The notes: generated by a model from the letters alone, not told the origin. Positions 17,211 through 26,477 are shown, counted from the stretch's first letter. The stretch: 64,000 bases of DNA from Roseivirga sp. UBA6061 (GCA_002427745.1 DIYF01000116.1:5118-69117); one strand, 5' to 3'. Numbers and translations: made by a program.

Positions 17211-17936
17211 TTGAAAACAATTACTGCCAAAGCGAGTATCGCCCCTGCTCTTTCTACACTCTCTCAATACGGCAGAGAAGGAAATACAGCAGCCTACTGG
17301 CAACTGCTGGATAAGGAAATATTACAGCACAAAGTAAAATTCCCGATACTGGAGTATGTGGCTTGCGAGATCAATGCGACACTAAGGCAAGACGAAGAAG
17401 ACAAGCTGATTGAGAAAATGGCGGAAGCCAGACACATTTCCAGCTATCCGGTAATCGGCAAACTCATACAGCTACGTCTGGACACTGATCTTGAAGCAGC
17501 TTATCATCTGGCCATAAAGCACATCATCCGGGGTAATGAGTGGTATGCCTGCGACATCATCAGTGAGCGGGTATTTGGTGAGGGCACTCTGAGAAACTTC
17601 GAGCTGAGCCTGGAGCTTATGAATGCTATGGGAGATCATGGCAACCTGTGGATAGAACGCTCTATCGGTATCGCCAGCCATTATGCGACTAAAAAGAAAC
17701 TGCCTAAGGACCAGGTAGAGCAGTTATTACTGCTTATGATTCGGCATGCCTGGAAAACCCAGTACTTTACCAAAAAAGGAATTGGTTGGGCCGGTAAGAC
17801 CATCGCCAAATATCACCCCGACCTGATTCACAAGCATGCCGAGCTTATGAGAAACACCAAACTATCCCGCTGGTTTATTACCAAAGTAAATACAGGCCTA
17901 TCCATGGCCAAAGCAGCCCCCTTCCATTATGAATGA
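17211..17936 (+). CDS. AlkD-like HEAT-repeat protein (putative DNA alkylation repair family)
   Basis: The pattern of tryptophans and repeats fits the AlkD/DNA alkylation repair superfamily: NEWYACDIISERVFG near residues 109-123, NLWIERSIGIASHY near 145-158, then a GIGWAGKTIAKYHPDLIHKH segment near 190 and a final KLSRWF. The 241-residue length also fits. AlkD proteins wrap DNA with HEAT-like helices and excise alkylated bases; activity here is not shown. The first in-frame start is TTG at 17211, since a stop lies at 17181. The last 8 bp overlap the radical SAM gene, indicating translational coupling. Confidence 0.65.
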   Translation: MKTITAKASIAPALSTLSQYGREGNTAAYWQLLDKEILQHKVKFPILEYVACEINATLRQDEEDKLIEKMAEARHISSYPVIGKLIQLRLDTDLEAAYHLAIKHIIRGNEWYACDIISERVFGEGTLRNFELSLELMNAMGDHGNLWIERSIGIASHYATKKKLPKDQVEQLLLLMIRHAWKTQYFTKKGIGWAGKTIAKYHPDLIHKHAELMRNTKLSRWFITKVNTGLSMAKAAPFHYE

Positions 17937-18813
17937 AATTGTGGCCAAGAGCATATTGAACAAGAGCAAAAGGCGGGACCCCTGGTTTCTGGATGACTAT
18001 ACGGTCAATCCCTACAGCGGCTGCTCGTTCAATTGTCTTTACTGCTACATCCGTGGCAGTAAGTATGGCATTCATATGGAACGAAAGCTTGGGGTGAAAT
18101 CAAATGCCCCCGAGCTGCTGGACAAAGCCCTGAGGCGCAGAGCCGATAAAGGAGAATATGGCGTTATTGTACTGGCCTCCGCCACCGACCCTTACCTACA
18201 GCTGGAAAAAGAAACTCACCTCACCCGCAAACTACTTGAGATCATACTGAAATACCGGTTTCCGGTTCACCTGATTACCAAGTCTGACCTGATACTCCGC
18301 GATCTCGACCTGATAGAACGCATTGATCAAAAGGCCATTCTGCCCAAAGACCTGCCCGGCCTCGACCGGGGTGCCGTCATTACCTTTTCCTTTTCTACCA
18401 TAGACGAAAAGGTAGCCGGCATATTTGAACCCGGGGCTACCTCTCCCACACTCAGGCTCAATACACTGAGCGCCATTTCACTAAAAGGTTTTTTGACCGG
18501 GGTCAGTATGATGCCCTTGCTGCCCTGGATCTCAGATACAGCCGAAAGCATGGAAGCTATGTTCAGCTCCTTTAAAGAACAGGGAGCTCACTATTGCTTT
18601 CCGGCAGACCTTACTCTTTTTGGCAGTGGCAATTCTGACAGCCGAACACTGATACTCAGAGCTGTGGAAAAACACTACCCCCAATTCATTGACAAATACG
18701 AAAAGTACTTTGCCAACAGCACGGAGCTACCGGGCTATTATCGCAAGGCCTTCTATAAAAAGGTGAAGGAACTCGGAGTACTGCATGATTTGAGAGACAG
18801 GATCATTGCCTGA
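17929..18813 (+). CDS. radical SAM protein, spore photoproduct lyase-like family
   Basis: The iron-sulfur motif CxxxCxxC is C32, C36, C39 (GCSFNCLYCY), preceded by the family's VNPYSGC. The 294-residue length and the C-terminal arrangement fit the SPL-like (Rv2578c-type) radical SAM group, whose characterised member reverses thymine photodimers in spores; most bacterial members are uncharacterised. It overlaps the AlkD-like gene by 8 bp, suggesting a two-gene module with a nucleic-acid-related role, which is inference. Confidence 0.85.
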   Translation: MNEIVAKSILNKSKRRDPWFLDDYTVNPYSGCSFNCLYCYIRGSKYGIHMERKLGVKSNAPELLDKALRRRADKGEYGVIVLASATDPYLQLEKETHLTRKLLEIILKYRFPVHLITKSDLILRDLDLIERIDQKAILPKDLPGLDRGAVITFSFSTIDEKVAGIFEPGATSPTLRLNTLSAISLKGFLTGVSMMPLLPWISDTAESMEAMFSSFKEQGAHYCFPADLTLFGSGNSDSRTLILRAVEKHYPQFIDKYEKYFANSTELPGYYRKAFYKKVKELGVLHDLRDRIIA

Positions 18814-18961
18814 GTGGGAGCCGTCTCCCCTGCTTCAGAGGCAAATTATTTGACTTGAGCAAAAAATGGCAGGCTTACCATCTTCTTTGTCAGCTGAGTT
18901 ACTTTAATTGATAACGAAAGACGGTTTCAAACGTCAGTTAGTTAGTCCAACTTACGAAGTC

Positions 18962-19510
18962 ATGAATAAGTATCTAAAGCGGGGCCTGATCATAGTCGCT
19001 GCCCTTGGTATTCTCCTATATGCGGCCTACCTCTTTATGGTGGCTCAGACCAAGAAACACAGCCCGGAAGAAACGGTGACTTATAATACCCATGGATATA
19101 ACCTTGAGGTATTCTACAACCGCCCTTATAAAAAGGATCGTGTGATTTTCGGCAGACTGGTACCCTACGGACAGGTATGGCGCACCGGGGCCAATGAGGC
19201 CACCACTTTTGAAACCTCCACTGATCTTACCATTGGAGGTAAATCACTGAAGGCTGGCAAGTATACCCTCTGGACCATTCCCGAAGCTGATAGCTGGACC
19301 GTCATCTTCAACAGCAAGCAATACAGTTGGGGCGTCAACAGAAATGGGGTCACCCGGGAAGCAGAGCATGATGCGCTGCAGGTGAAGGTACCTGTTGAAA
19401 CTCTCAGCAACGTTGTTGAGCAGTTCACCATTACTTTGGAAGATCAAGGCAGTAAGCCCGTGCTTGCATTGATGTGGGACGAGACCAGAGTAAGAGTGGC
19501 TTTGCAGTAA
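18962..19510 (+). CDS. DUF2911 protein, membrane-anchored
   Basis: From ATG 18962 the protein is 182 residues, with one N-terminal membrane helix (GLIIVAALGILLYAAYLFMV) followed by a DUF2911 domain recognisable from FGRLVPYGQVWRTGANEAT, KAGKYTLWTIP and the following WTVIFN. A TTG 54 bp upstream is in frame but would put a polar extension before the helix. The domain is beta-rich and exported; its function is unknown. It is common in Bacteroidota. Confidence 0.85.
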   Translation: MNKYLKRGLIIVAALGILLYAAYLFMVAQTKKHSPEETVTYNTHGYNLEVFYNRPYKKDRVIFGRLVPYGQVWRTGANEATTFETSTDLTIGGKSLKAGKYTLWTIPEADSWTVIFNSKQYSWGVNRNGVTREAEHDALQVKVPVETLSNVVEQFTITLEDQGSKPVLALMWDETRVRVALQ

Positions 19511-19682
19511 CTCATAATTCCCGGAAACTCAGGTTGGGTAACATAGCGTGTTGTTACTATCAGATGGACAATGTCCTTCAGAAAACCCAAATGATTAGGT
19601 CTGTAAAAGCCAAGTATTCTTCTAGTAAGAAAAGACGCAAAAGGACGCTGTCCTGCTTTTGATCCGTCCGTAAATTATTCAA

Positions 19683-20339
19683 TCAAAAATCTTCGAAAAG
19701 CTGATGGTCAATAGCGTATAGTACCAGGCCTGCTACATTTTTGCTACCAGTCTTTTCCAGAAGGTTACGCTTGTGGGCTTCGACTGTGCGCGCACTGATA
19801 AAGAGTTCTTCGGCTATTTCCTGATTGGTTTGCTGCTTTAAAATAAGGTGGAGTATTTCCATTTCTCTTTCTGTCAGGGCAGGACTGTTACTCACCACGG
19901 CTTTTTGCCCTGCTCCCCTCAGCTTGTTCATGATCACATGTGTTACTTCGGCTGAGTAATACTGCCCTCCTTGCATCACCATATCAATGGCCTGCTGTAT
20001 TTCTTTTTTACCTGCGTTTTTGAGTACATAGCCCATTACTCCCAACTGCAGCATTCGCTTAATCAGCTGGGGTTCGTTGAACATGGTAAGCACAATGATT
20101 TTTTGCTGTGGGTTTCTTCGCAGTAGCTCTCTTACCAGCTCCAGACCGTCTATATGAGGCATCTGAATATCGGTGAGAATGATGTCTGCTGTCACTTTCT
20201 CCAGCTGCTCCAAAGCCTTGATGCCTCCGGAAGCCGTCCCCACCACTTCATACAGAGAGGTATCTTCCAGATAACCCAATAATCCGTCAATCACCATAGG
20301 GTGATCATCTACGATAAAGATGCGTATGGCTTTACTCAT
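19683..20339 (-). CDS. NarL/LuxR-family response regulator
   Basis: A receiver domain (phospho-acceptor D57 in ADIILTDIQMP from this start) is followed by a LuxR-type helix-turn-helix (LTEREMEILHLILKQQTNQE then ELFISARTVEAHKRNLLEKT). The chosen ATG at 20339 lies 1 bp after the kinase stop codon, giving tight coupling; an upstream ATG (20351) would overlap the kinase gene. It is the output partner of the preceding PAS kinase; target genes are unknown. Confidence 0.9.
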   Translation of the reverse strand: MSKAIRIFIVDDHPMVIDGLLGYLEDTSLYEVVGTASGGIKALEQLEKVTADIILTDIQMPHIDGLELVRELLRRNPQQKIIVLTMFNEPQLIKRMLQLGVMGYVLKNAGKKEIQQAIDMVMQGGQYYSAEVTHVIMNKLRGAGQKAVVSNSPALTEREMEILHLILKQQTNQEIAEELFISARTVEAHKRNLLEKTGSKNVAGLVLYAIDHQLFEDF

Positions 20340-20340
20340 T

Positions 20341-22704
20341 TTAGGCCCCAAGGGGTATTCGTGCTACAATACTGGTTCCGTGACCGGGCTTTGAGTCTAT
20401 CAACAGGTTGCCGGAAAGTGAATTAATCCGATTTTTCATTCCGGTAAGCCCAAAGCCTGTCTTATAAAGATCGAGCTTATTTTTATCGAAACCAATGCCA
20501 TTATCTTCTATAAGTAGCTGAATTTCATTGGCAAAGCCAATGAGCTGCACGGATACTTTTGTGGCCTTTGCGTACTTGAGAATGTTGTTAAGCGCTTCCT
20601 GAGTGGTACGGAAAAGGCCTACCTCTACTTTTTCAGCGAGTCGTTTTTTCAGATTGCAATAGTAATTGCAGTCGATGTCACTGAGGCTTCTCATTTCATT
20701 TACCAGATCTTCGAGGGCCTTGTTCAGCCCCACGTCATGGATGGCCTTGGGCATCAGTCGGTGTGCTATCTGACGACTCTCGCGGATACCTTTTTCCAGA
20801 TAGTCACGGCTCTTGGCATAACGCTGCCGGCATTCTTCAGATAGCTTATCAATTTCCGTATCGAGATACTGAAGGTTCAGGGCGCTTACACTCAGTGTCT
20901 GTTGCAAACCATCGTGAATTTCTCCGGCAATGCGTCTGCGCTCACTGTCTTCCGCATTATAGATCGCACTGTTGACCCTTTCCTGATTTCTGACCACCGG
21001 GGTAATGTCAAAGATGCAGCCCTCCAGAGCTTCCACTTCATCAGCATCCCCAAAAACGCCATTGCCCTGCTCCCAGAGCCACTTCTCTCTCCCTCTTCGA
21101 TCGATGATACGGTAGATCACCCTGTAAGAGCGTTTTTCTGTCACGGCCTGCTGTACCTGGTCCCACATATCCTGCCGATCATCTTTATGGATAAGCTCCC
21201 CGAAGCTGATTGTGCTCGGAATGCCATAAAAATCATTGCATTCATAGCCTGTAATCTCCCGGCAGGCAGCACTGATATATTCCATAGACCAATGCGTATC
21301 ATTGAGACAGCGATAGGAAATACCCGGCAGGTTATTGATCAGGGCATTCATGCGTCTGTGGCTCTCCTGTAGTGCATCCTCAGCCTCTCGCCTTTTGGAT
21401 ATATCAGTAGCTACTGCCATCACAAACTGTTCACCGCGAATTTTGAGAGGACTCAGGCCTACCTCCACCCAAAACAACTCTCCATTCTTGCGCTGCCCCT
21501 GCAGATTTCTTCCCTGGCCCATGATTCTGGCATCCGGAGCCTTCATATACTGATTAAAATGGGCCTTGTGCTTTCGTTCTTTTCCACCGGGAATAAGGTC
21601 GTGGATTTTCATGCCGGCAAGCTCCTTATGGCTATACCCAAATACCTCTATAGTTCTGTCGCTATGCAGTTCTATATTGCCTGCTGCGTTTACCAGAAAA
21701 GTCGCATTCGGATCGTGCTGAATCACTGCCCTGAAACGTTCTTCAGATTTCCTCAGCAACTTCTCACTTACTTTCTTCTCGTGAATGTCTTCGTGGCTGC
21801 CTACCATCAGCACGGCCTGTCCCCGGGCATTCCATTGGGCCTGTCCGGTAGATTTGAACCAGCGGTACTCACCTGACTTGGTTCTGAGCCGGAATTCCAT
21901 TTCATAAGGCGTTCCCTTTTTCAGGTGGCTAAAGAAGCGGTCTCTGGCCATGTCCCGCTCATCAGGATGAACCATCTCAAAAAACTCCTCTCCTATATGA
22001 GGCATATCGCCCGGAACATACCCCAACTGTTCATACATTCTAGGCGACCAGTAGTTCTCTTTAGTAACCGGGTTCCACTCCCAGATACCATCCTGAGAAC
22101 CCTCTACGGCCAACTGAAAACGCCTCTTGCTTCGCTCCAGGGCTTCGGTGCGATCAGCTACCAGTTTTTCCAGGTTCTCCTCGAGTAGATTTCTCCTGAC
22201 TGCACTACCAATGGAGTTGGCGAGAGACTGCAGCAGGGATTTTTCAGAGTCCGTCCAGAGCCTTTCTTCTATAAACTCTACCAGGGCGACCGCTCCCCAG
22301 AACTTAGCTTCTACCATGATGGGAAAAAGCACAATGGATTTGGTACCGTCTGCTTTCATGTGGGCCTGCAGCCCGGCTGCGCTTTGGGAAAAGAGCACCT
22401 CGTAGGGCTTTCCCTGATTCAGGTTAGTGTAAAGATCACCAAGCATTTGCAGGGGTACCTGCTGGTTACGGGCTGTACGTTCGGCACTATGATGATCAGA
22501 CCAGTAGTACCTGATGGAGCTCAAAGTCTGCCCGGCCTCATCTTCTTCGTTTACATAAACACAGCTTGCATTGACTCCCAAATGCTTACCGAGCAGTTCT
22601 ATAGCCAGATTGATACCTTTATCCAGCTTTTCGGATATCATAGCATTAATGGCTTCTGCTATGCCCAACAAAAAATCATCGATATGAACCGGGGTCTTAC
22701 TCAC
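20341..22704 (-). CDS. GAF/multi-PAS sensor histidine kinase (NarX-like HisKA_3)
   Basis: No membrane segment is visible, so this 787-residue kinase should be cytosolic. Order: GAF domain (about 15-185), three PAS/PAC domains (about 195-315, 325-445, 450-575), HisKA_3 dimerisation domain with H597 (GEIHDGLQQT) and an HATPase_c domain with N-box and DNGIGF motifs. The PAS domains may bind small ligands or sense redox state. It is cotranscribed with the response regulator downstream. HisKA_3 kinases usually pair with NarL-type regulators, as here. Confidence 0.9.
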   Translation of the reverse strand: MSKTPVHIDDFLLGIAEAINAMISEKLDKGINLAIELLGKHLGVNASCVYVNEEDEAGQTLSSIRYYWSDHHSAERTARNQQVPLQMLGDLYTNLNQGKPYEVLFSQSAAGLQAHMKADGTKSIVLFPIMVEAKFWGAVALVEFIEERLWTDSEKSLLQSLANSIGSAVRRNLLEENLEKLVADRTEALERSKRRFQLAVEGSQDGIWEWNPVTKENYWSPRMYEQLGYVPGDMPHIGEEFFEMVHPDERDMARDRFFSHLKKGTPYEMEFRLRTKSGEYRWFKSTGQAQWNARGQAVLMVGSHEDIHEKKVSEKLLRKSEERFRAVIQHDPNATFLVNAAGNIELHSDRTIEVFGYSHKELAGMKIHDLIPGGKERKHKAHFNQYMKAPDARIMGQGRNLQGQRKNGELFWVEVGLSPLKIRGEQFVMAVATDISKRREAEDALQESHRRMNALINNLPGISYRCLNDTHWSMEYISAACREITGYECNDFYGIPSTISFGELIHKDDRQDMWDQVQQAVTEKRSYRVIYRIIDRRGREKWLWEQGNGVFGDADEVEALEGCIFDITPVVRNQERVNSAIYNAEDSERRRIAGEIHDGLQQTLSVSALNLQYLDTEIDKLSEECRQRYAKSRDYLEKGIRESRQIAHRLMPKAIHDVGLNKALEDLVNEMRSLSDIDCNYYCNLKKRLAEKVEVGLFRTTQEALNNILKYAKATKVSVQLIGFANEIQLLIEDNGIGFDKNKLDLYKTGFGLTGMKNRINSLSGNLLIDSKPGHGTSIVARIPLGA

Positions 22705-22856
22705 AATCTCTGCCCGTAAAAGGTGAAACAGGGCTTACTAAAGTTATAAAATAACTCCACTATTCACGCGCCTTCTTTTCACACAAATTAACAATCTTTA
22801 ACAGGCGCCTTTCGTAAGACAATGACAAACGGTCTTTCGCGATAACTTTCCTTTTT

Positions 22857-22864
22857 TATCTTTG
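22857..22864 (+). promoter_or_regulatory. candidate -7 box for the batB-like operon
   Basis: TATCTTTG matches the Bacteroidota -7 consensus TAnnTTTG and lies 22 bp before the ATG at 22887. I see no perfect TTTG -33 element at the expected distance, so support is partial. Confidence 0.4.
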
Positions 22865-22886
22865 GAGGCTGTAACAAAAGCAAGCA

Positions 22887-23858
22887 ATGATCTGGTTTAA
22901 AAGTGTAGGCATTACCGAGGGGATATTCATTGGGCTCTTTGTCATTTTCTACGTACTCTATGTCATCAGGCTGGTAGTCATCTCCAAACGACTCGCGACC
23001 AGCTTCCGACCACTGATTTTCAAGATTTTCATCCGGTCCATTGCCTTCGCCTTGTTGATTATTGCGCTATTGGGCCCATCCTTTGGAGATACTACGAAAG
23101 AAGTGAAATCAGAAGGAAAGGACATTTACATTGCCGTGGACCTCTCTCAGTCAATGAATGCAGAGGATGTGGTACCTTCCCGGCTGGACAAAATCAAATA
23201 TGAGCTGACCAACAACATTGTGGATGCTTTCAGCTCAGACCGCATAGGACTGATCATTTTCTCATCCGAAGCTTTTGTGCAGTGCCCGCTCACTTACGAC
23301 CAGAGTGCCCTGGGGCTTTTCATCAGCACACTGAATACAAGGCTGGTGCCCAATGCGGGTACAGACTTCGGAGGGCCTTTGAACATTGCCCTGGATAAAC
23401 TGGAAGATCCTAACGGACCGGTAACCCAACAGAAGTCTAAAATCATATTGCTGATCAGCGATGGTGAAGATTTTGGCGAAGACACTGACGAGGCGGCCAA
23501 AAAAGTAGTGAAGAGTGGCATCAAGCTCTTTACGCTGGGCATTGGTACAGAAAGAGGTGGCAAGATTCCACTGCGAAACGGATTTAAGAAAGACCGCAGT
23601 GGTACCGAAGTGGTTACACGACTGAATTCAAGCTCGCTGCAAAAACTGGCTGATGATACCGGAGGCAAGTACTTCGAGATCAACAAGGACCGAAACGATG
23701 TCAAGCGACTAATCAGAGCCATCAATGAAGTAGAAGGCCAGCTGAGAGATGCCAGACAAATTGATGCTTCGGCCAACAAATTTTACATCCCCCTGGCCAT
23801 TGCCCTGGGGCTGTTGATGCTTGATGCATTTTTAAGAATGAAGACCCTTAGAATATGA
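22887..23858 (+). CDS. batB: BatB-like von Willebrand factor A domain membrane protein
   Basis: Two N-terminal membrane helices are followed by a VWA domain with the MIDAS motif DLSQS (DxSxS) in YIAVDLSQSMNAEDV and a C-terminal membrane helix (IPLAIALGLLMLDAFL). This is the BatA/BatB arrangement; Bat proteins belong to MoxR-associated clusters linked to aerotolerance in Bacteroides. The usual MoxR, BatA and BatD genes are not adjacent. It overlaps the next gene by 4 bp (ATGA), and the third gene follows the same way. Confidence 0.85.
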   Translation: MIWFKSVGITEGIFIGLFVIFYVLYVIRLVVISKRLATSFRPLIFKIFIRSIAFALLIIALLGPSFGDTTKEVKSEGKDIYIAVDLSQSMNAEDVVPSRLDKIKYELTNNIVDAFSSDRIGLIIFSSEAFVQCPLTYDQSALGLFISTLNTRLVPNAGTDFGGPLNIALDKLEDPNGPVTQQKSKIILLISDGEDFGEDTDEAAKKVVKSGIKLFTLGIGTERGGKIPLRNGFKKDRSGTEVVTRLNSSSLQKLADDTGGKYFEINKDRNDVKRLIRAINEVEGQLRDARQIDASANKFYIPLAIALGLLMLDAFLRMKTLRI

Positions 23859-24616
23859 GATATATACTATCAGTATTCCTCTTCTTCACGGCATTCACCG
23901 ATCCGGTAACGCGGATTGCCAAGGTGAACGACCTGAAAAGAGATGCTAAAGAGGCTATGGAGGAGCAGCAATACGTTCAGGCTGTGCTCCACTATGTAGA
24001 ACTGGTGGATTCGCTGCTGGTGGATAACGACAACCTGAAGATGAACATGGCCAATGCGGCTTATAACCTCTCTTACGGCACACAGGACCAGCAGCTTCAG
24101 TCAGAGGCGGGTGATCCGGGAGATATCAGTGTAGATACTTCTGATGTATTCAACGCCAATACCGAACTGAAGTTTGCGGTAATCGCTGAAAGCAAGTACC
24201 TGGAACTGGTGGGCTCAGCAAATAAGGCCATTGCCTCCAATGCTTATAACCAGCGCGGCATCATCGCCTACATACAAAGCGAGCAGGAAAAGCAGGGCAG
24301 TTCTAAGGATCAGCTCTTTACAGGAGCCCTGGATCATTTCAAAAATGCCCTGCGCAATAACCCGATGAATGAGTCGGCCCGATACAATTACGAGCTTTTG
24401 AAGAAAATCAAAAGAGAGCGGGATCAGCAGGAGAATGAAGATGACCTGAAGCCATCGGAGTATGCCAAAATGATGAAAAAAATGGCGGATGAATTGCGCC
24501 AGAAAGGCAAGTTCAAAGAAGCGATGCAAACGATGATGGAGGCTCTGGAAAATGATGAGACCACCAAGGCTTATCAGCAGTATATGGCGAAACTTCAAAC
24601 TGTAGCAGCGATATGA
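23855..24616 (+). CDS. secreted TPR-repeat protein of the Bat cluster
   Basis: After a short signal peptide the protein has helical repeats consistent with tetratricopeptide repeats (about 25-70, 105-185 and the final KGKFKEAMQTMMEALEND). It is coupled by ATGA overlaps to the VWA gene before it and the BatC-like gene after it, so it likely works in the periplasm with the VWA protein. Confidence 0.75.
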   Translation: MRYILSVFLFFTAFTDPVTRIAKVNDLKRDAKEAMEEQQYVQAVLHYVELVDSLLVDNDNLKMNMANAAYNLSYGTQDQQLQSEAGDPGDISVDTSDVFNANTELKFAVIAESKYLELVGSANKAIASNAYNQRGIIAYIQSEQEKQGSSKDQLFTGALDHFKNALRNNPMNESARYNYELLKKIKRERDQQENEDDLKPSEYAKMMKKMADELRQKGKFKEAMQTMMEALENDETTKAYQQYMAKLQTVAAI

Positions 24617-25224
24617 GGACTTTACTAACAGCATTTCTACTCGTATTAGGCTCGGTTTGTATGGCACAAAACGCGAGCGACTTCTTTACTTCAGCGGGTA
24701 ACCAGTTTATTGATGGCAATACAGAGACCGCTCTGAAGACGGTAAACCGTGGGCTGAACCGTTTTCCCGGTGATGAAAAGCTTCAAAAGCTGAAGGAGGA
24801 GCTGGAGAAACAGCAGGAACAGGAGCAACAGCAAAAAGAGCAGCAACAGCAGCAGGAACAACAACAGCAGGAGCAGGATCAAAAAGATCAGCAGCAGCAA
24901 GACAAGCAGGATCAGGAAAAGAAAGACCAGGAGCAACAGCAGCAAGATCAGGATCAGGAGCAAAAGGAAGAAAAAGACGAGGGCAAAGAGAACGAAGAGA
25001 AGAAAGATCAGGAAAAGAAAGACTCAGAGCCTACTGAAGAAGAGAAAGAGCAAAAGGAGAAAGACGATCTGCAGAAGTTTCTGGACAAGCTGAAGGAAAT
25101 GAAGATCAGCCCGGAAAAGGCCCAGATGATTCTGGAAGCCATGCGCAACAACGAGATTCAATACGTACAGCAAAATAAACGCAAAGCTACCAAGCGAAAA
25201 GACAGAAGTAAGCCGGATTGGTAG
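24613..25224 (+). CDS. BatC-like protein with TPR and Q/E/K/D-rich tail
   Basis: A signal peptide (about 1-18) leads into one TPR-like unit (ASDFFTSAGNQFIDGNTETA and following) and then a long low-complexity region (about 58-145) made almost only of Q, E, K and D. The last 50 residues are helical and basic. This layout is typical of BatC proteins, with a very extended acidic/glutamine tract here. It is the last gene of the three-gene cluster; the heptamer array follows its stop. Confidence 0.7.
   Translation: MRTLLTAFLLVLGSVCMAQNASDFFTSAGNQFIDGNTETALKTVNRGLNRFPGDEKLQKLKEELEKQQEQEQQQKEQQQQQEQQQQEQDQKDQQQQDKQDQEKKDQEQQQQDQDQEQKEEKDEGKENEEKKDQEKKDSEPTEEEKEQKEKDDLQKFLDKLKEMKISPEKAQMILEAMRNNEIQYVQQNKRKATKRKDRSKPDW
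24790..25050 (+). repeat. purine-rich low-complexity coding tract (Q/E/K/D)
   Basis: Irregular repeats of CAG/GAG/CAA/AAG/GAT codons make one strand almost free of pyrimidine runs. It encodes the charged tract of the BatC-like protein and may vary in length between strains. Confidence 0.8.
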
Positions 25225-25232
25225 GAAGATGA

Positions 25233-25309
25233 GTAGTGGGTATTGAGTATTGGGTAGAGAGTAGTAGGTAGTGGGTATTGGGTAGAGAGTAGTGGGTAAT
25301 GCGTATTTA
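25233..25309. repeat. degenerate tandem heptamer array (GTAKTGG type)
   Basis: Eleven consecutive 7-bp units stay in perfect register: GTAGTGG, GTATTGA, GTATTGG, GTAGAGA, GTAGTAG, GTAGTGG, GTATTGG, GTAGAGA, GTAGTGG, GTAATGC, GTATTTA. The pair GTATTGG-GTAGAGA recurs 28 bp apart. The array starts 9 bp after the BatC-like stop and ends 49 bp before the AraC gene. Confidence 0.9.
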
Positions 25310-25358
25310 TGTGAGTGGGACTGACTGATTTTTTTGAGCTGAGTGAAAACCACATTTT

Positions 25359-26408
25359 ATGAGCTTAGCGGTACAAGGGCTTTTCTTCTTTAGTGCTGTA
25401 GGTGCGTTTAACGGACTGATAGCAGGCCTTTTTATTCTGCTGTTTTACAAAAAGGAAAATCTCTCCAGCTACTTTCTGGGCATACTGCTGACCATGGTCA
25501 GTATACGGATTGGTAAATCTGCCATTTACTTCTTTGCTCAGGATATTCCCAGGAGCTTTCTGCAGGTTGGTCTCACAGCCTGCTATTTCATTGGCCCTAC
25601 CCTCTATTACTACATCAGAACGGCCCTGAACAAAACCAGCCAGCTCAAAAAGCAGGCATGGGTTCATATGGCAATCCTCCTGTTCCTTCCCCTGGTGCCC
25701 GGAGTCATTTTTCCATACGCAGAATACCCCCACATCTGGGGGCAGTATATCTGGCACTTGATCAACCTTCAGTTGACCGTCTACATACTGATCACAGCCT
25801 ATGAGCTCAGGTCTGTTTTTAAAAAGTACTTCTCTTCGGCAAAGCTTGAGAAGAATGAGCGCTGGCCCCTGATTATTTTCACGGGTAACCTCATTGTCTG
25901 CCTGGCCAACGTGATCTCCCTGTTCACTACTTATATACTGGGTTCACTTTCGTTTTCGCTGGTATTTTACAGTTCACTGTTCATACTGGTCTCAAAAGAC
26001 AGAAAGCTTCTCTCCCGGAGAGGTACCGAAAAGAAACCCCATGGTAAAGAGCAGGAAGCAGCCGCAGGGCTGATTAAAAAGCTGGAAGCGGTGATGAACG
26101 AACGGCAGCTCTACAAACAGCAAAATCTGAAAATGGCCGAGGTAGCTTCAGCCATGAGGATCAGCCCTCATCAGTTATCCCGACTGGTTAACGAACATCT
26201 GAACAAGAGTTTTTCACAGCTGATCAGTGAGTACCGCGTAGCAGAAACATGCCGCCTGCTCAGAGCCGAGCCCAACTACACCCTGGAAGCCATAGGCTAT
26301 GATGCGGGGTTCAGTTCTAAGTCTACCTTTTTTACCACCTTTAAAAAGGTGATGGGCAAAACCCCGGCACAGTATAAAGAGGCGACCAGCTCCACAAAAC
26401 GAGACTAG
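25359..26408 (+). CDS. membrane-anchored AraC-family transcriptional regulator (paralogue)
   Basis: About 210 residues of seven-helix membrane domain precede an AraC DNA-binding domain (MAEVASAMRISPHQLSRLVN; the second unit is AIGYDAGFSSKSTFFTTFKK). It is a paralogue of the regulator at 94-1134: both share IRIGKS, a FIGP turn and a GSLSFSL or GSLIFSL helix in the same places. Like that gene it directly follows a heptamer array. It precedes the LytS/LytT pair by 70 bp; the signal is unknown. Confidence 0.85.
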   Translation: MSLAVQGLFFFSAVGAFNGLIAGLFILLFYKKENLSSYFLGILLTMVSIRIGKSAIYFFAQDIPRSFLQVGLTACYFIGPTLYYYIRTALNKTSQLKKQAWVHMAILLFLPLVPGVIFPYAEYPHIWGQYIWHLINLQLTVYILITAYELRSVFKKYFSSAKLEKNERWPLIIFTGNLIVCLANVISLFTTYILGSLSFSLVFYSSLFILVSKDRKLLSRRGTEKKPHGKEQEAAAGLIKKLEAVMNERQLYKQQNLKMAEVASAMRISPHQLSRLVNEHLNKSFSQLISEYRVAETCRLLRAEPNYTLEAIGYDAGFSSKSTFFTTFKKVMGKTPAQYKEATSSTKRD

Positions 26409-26477
26409 TTCCTATTCTGATTCCACCCCTATTCTGACTGAATTTAAGGCTACTCTTCCACCAGAAGTACCTATATT

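Noticed and set aside
25158..25355. minus-strand frames with repeated PLLSTQYPLP-like peptides
   Set aside because: They are translations of the 7-bp array, which gives seven-residue periodicity in every frame.
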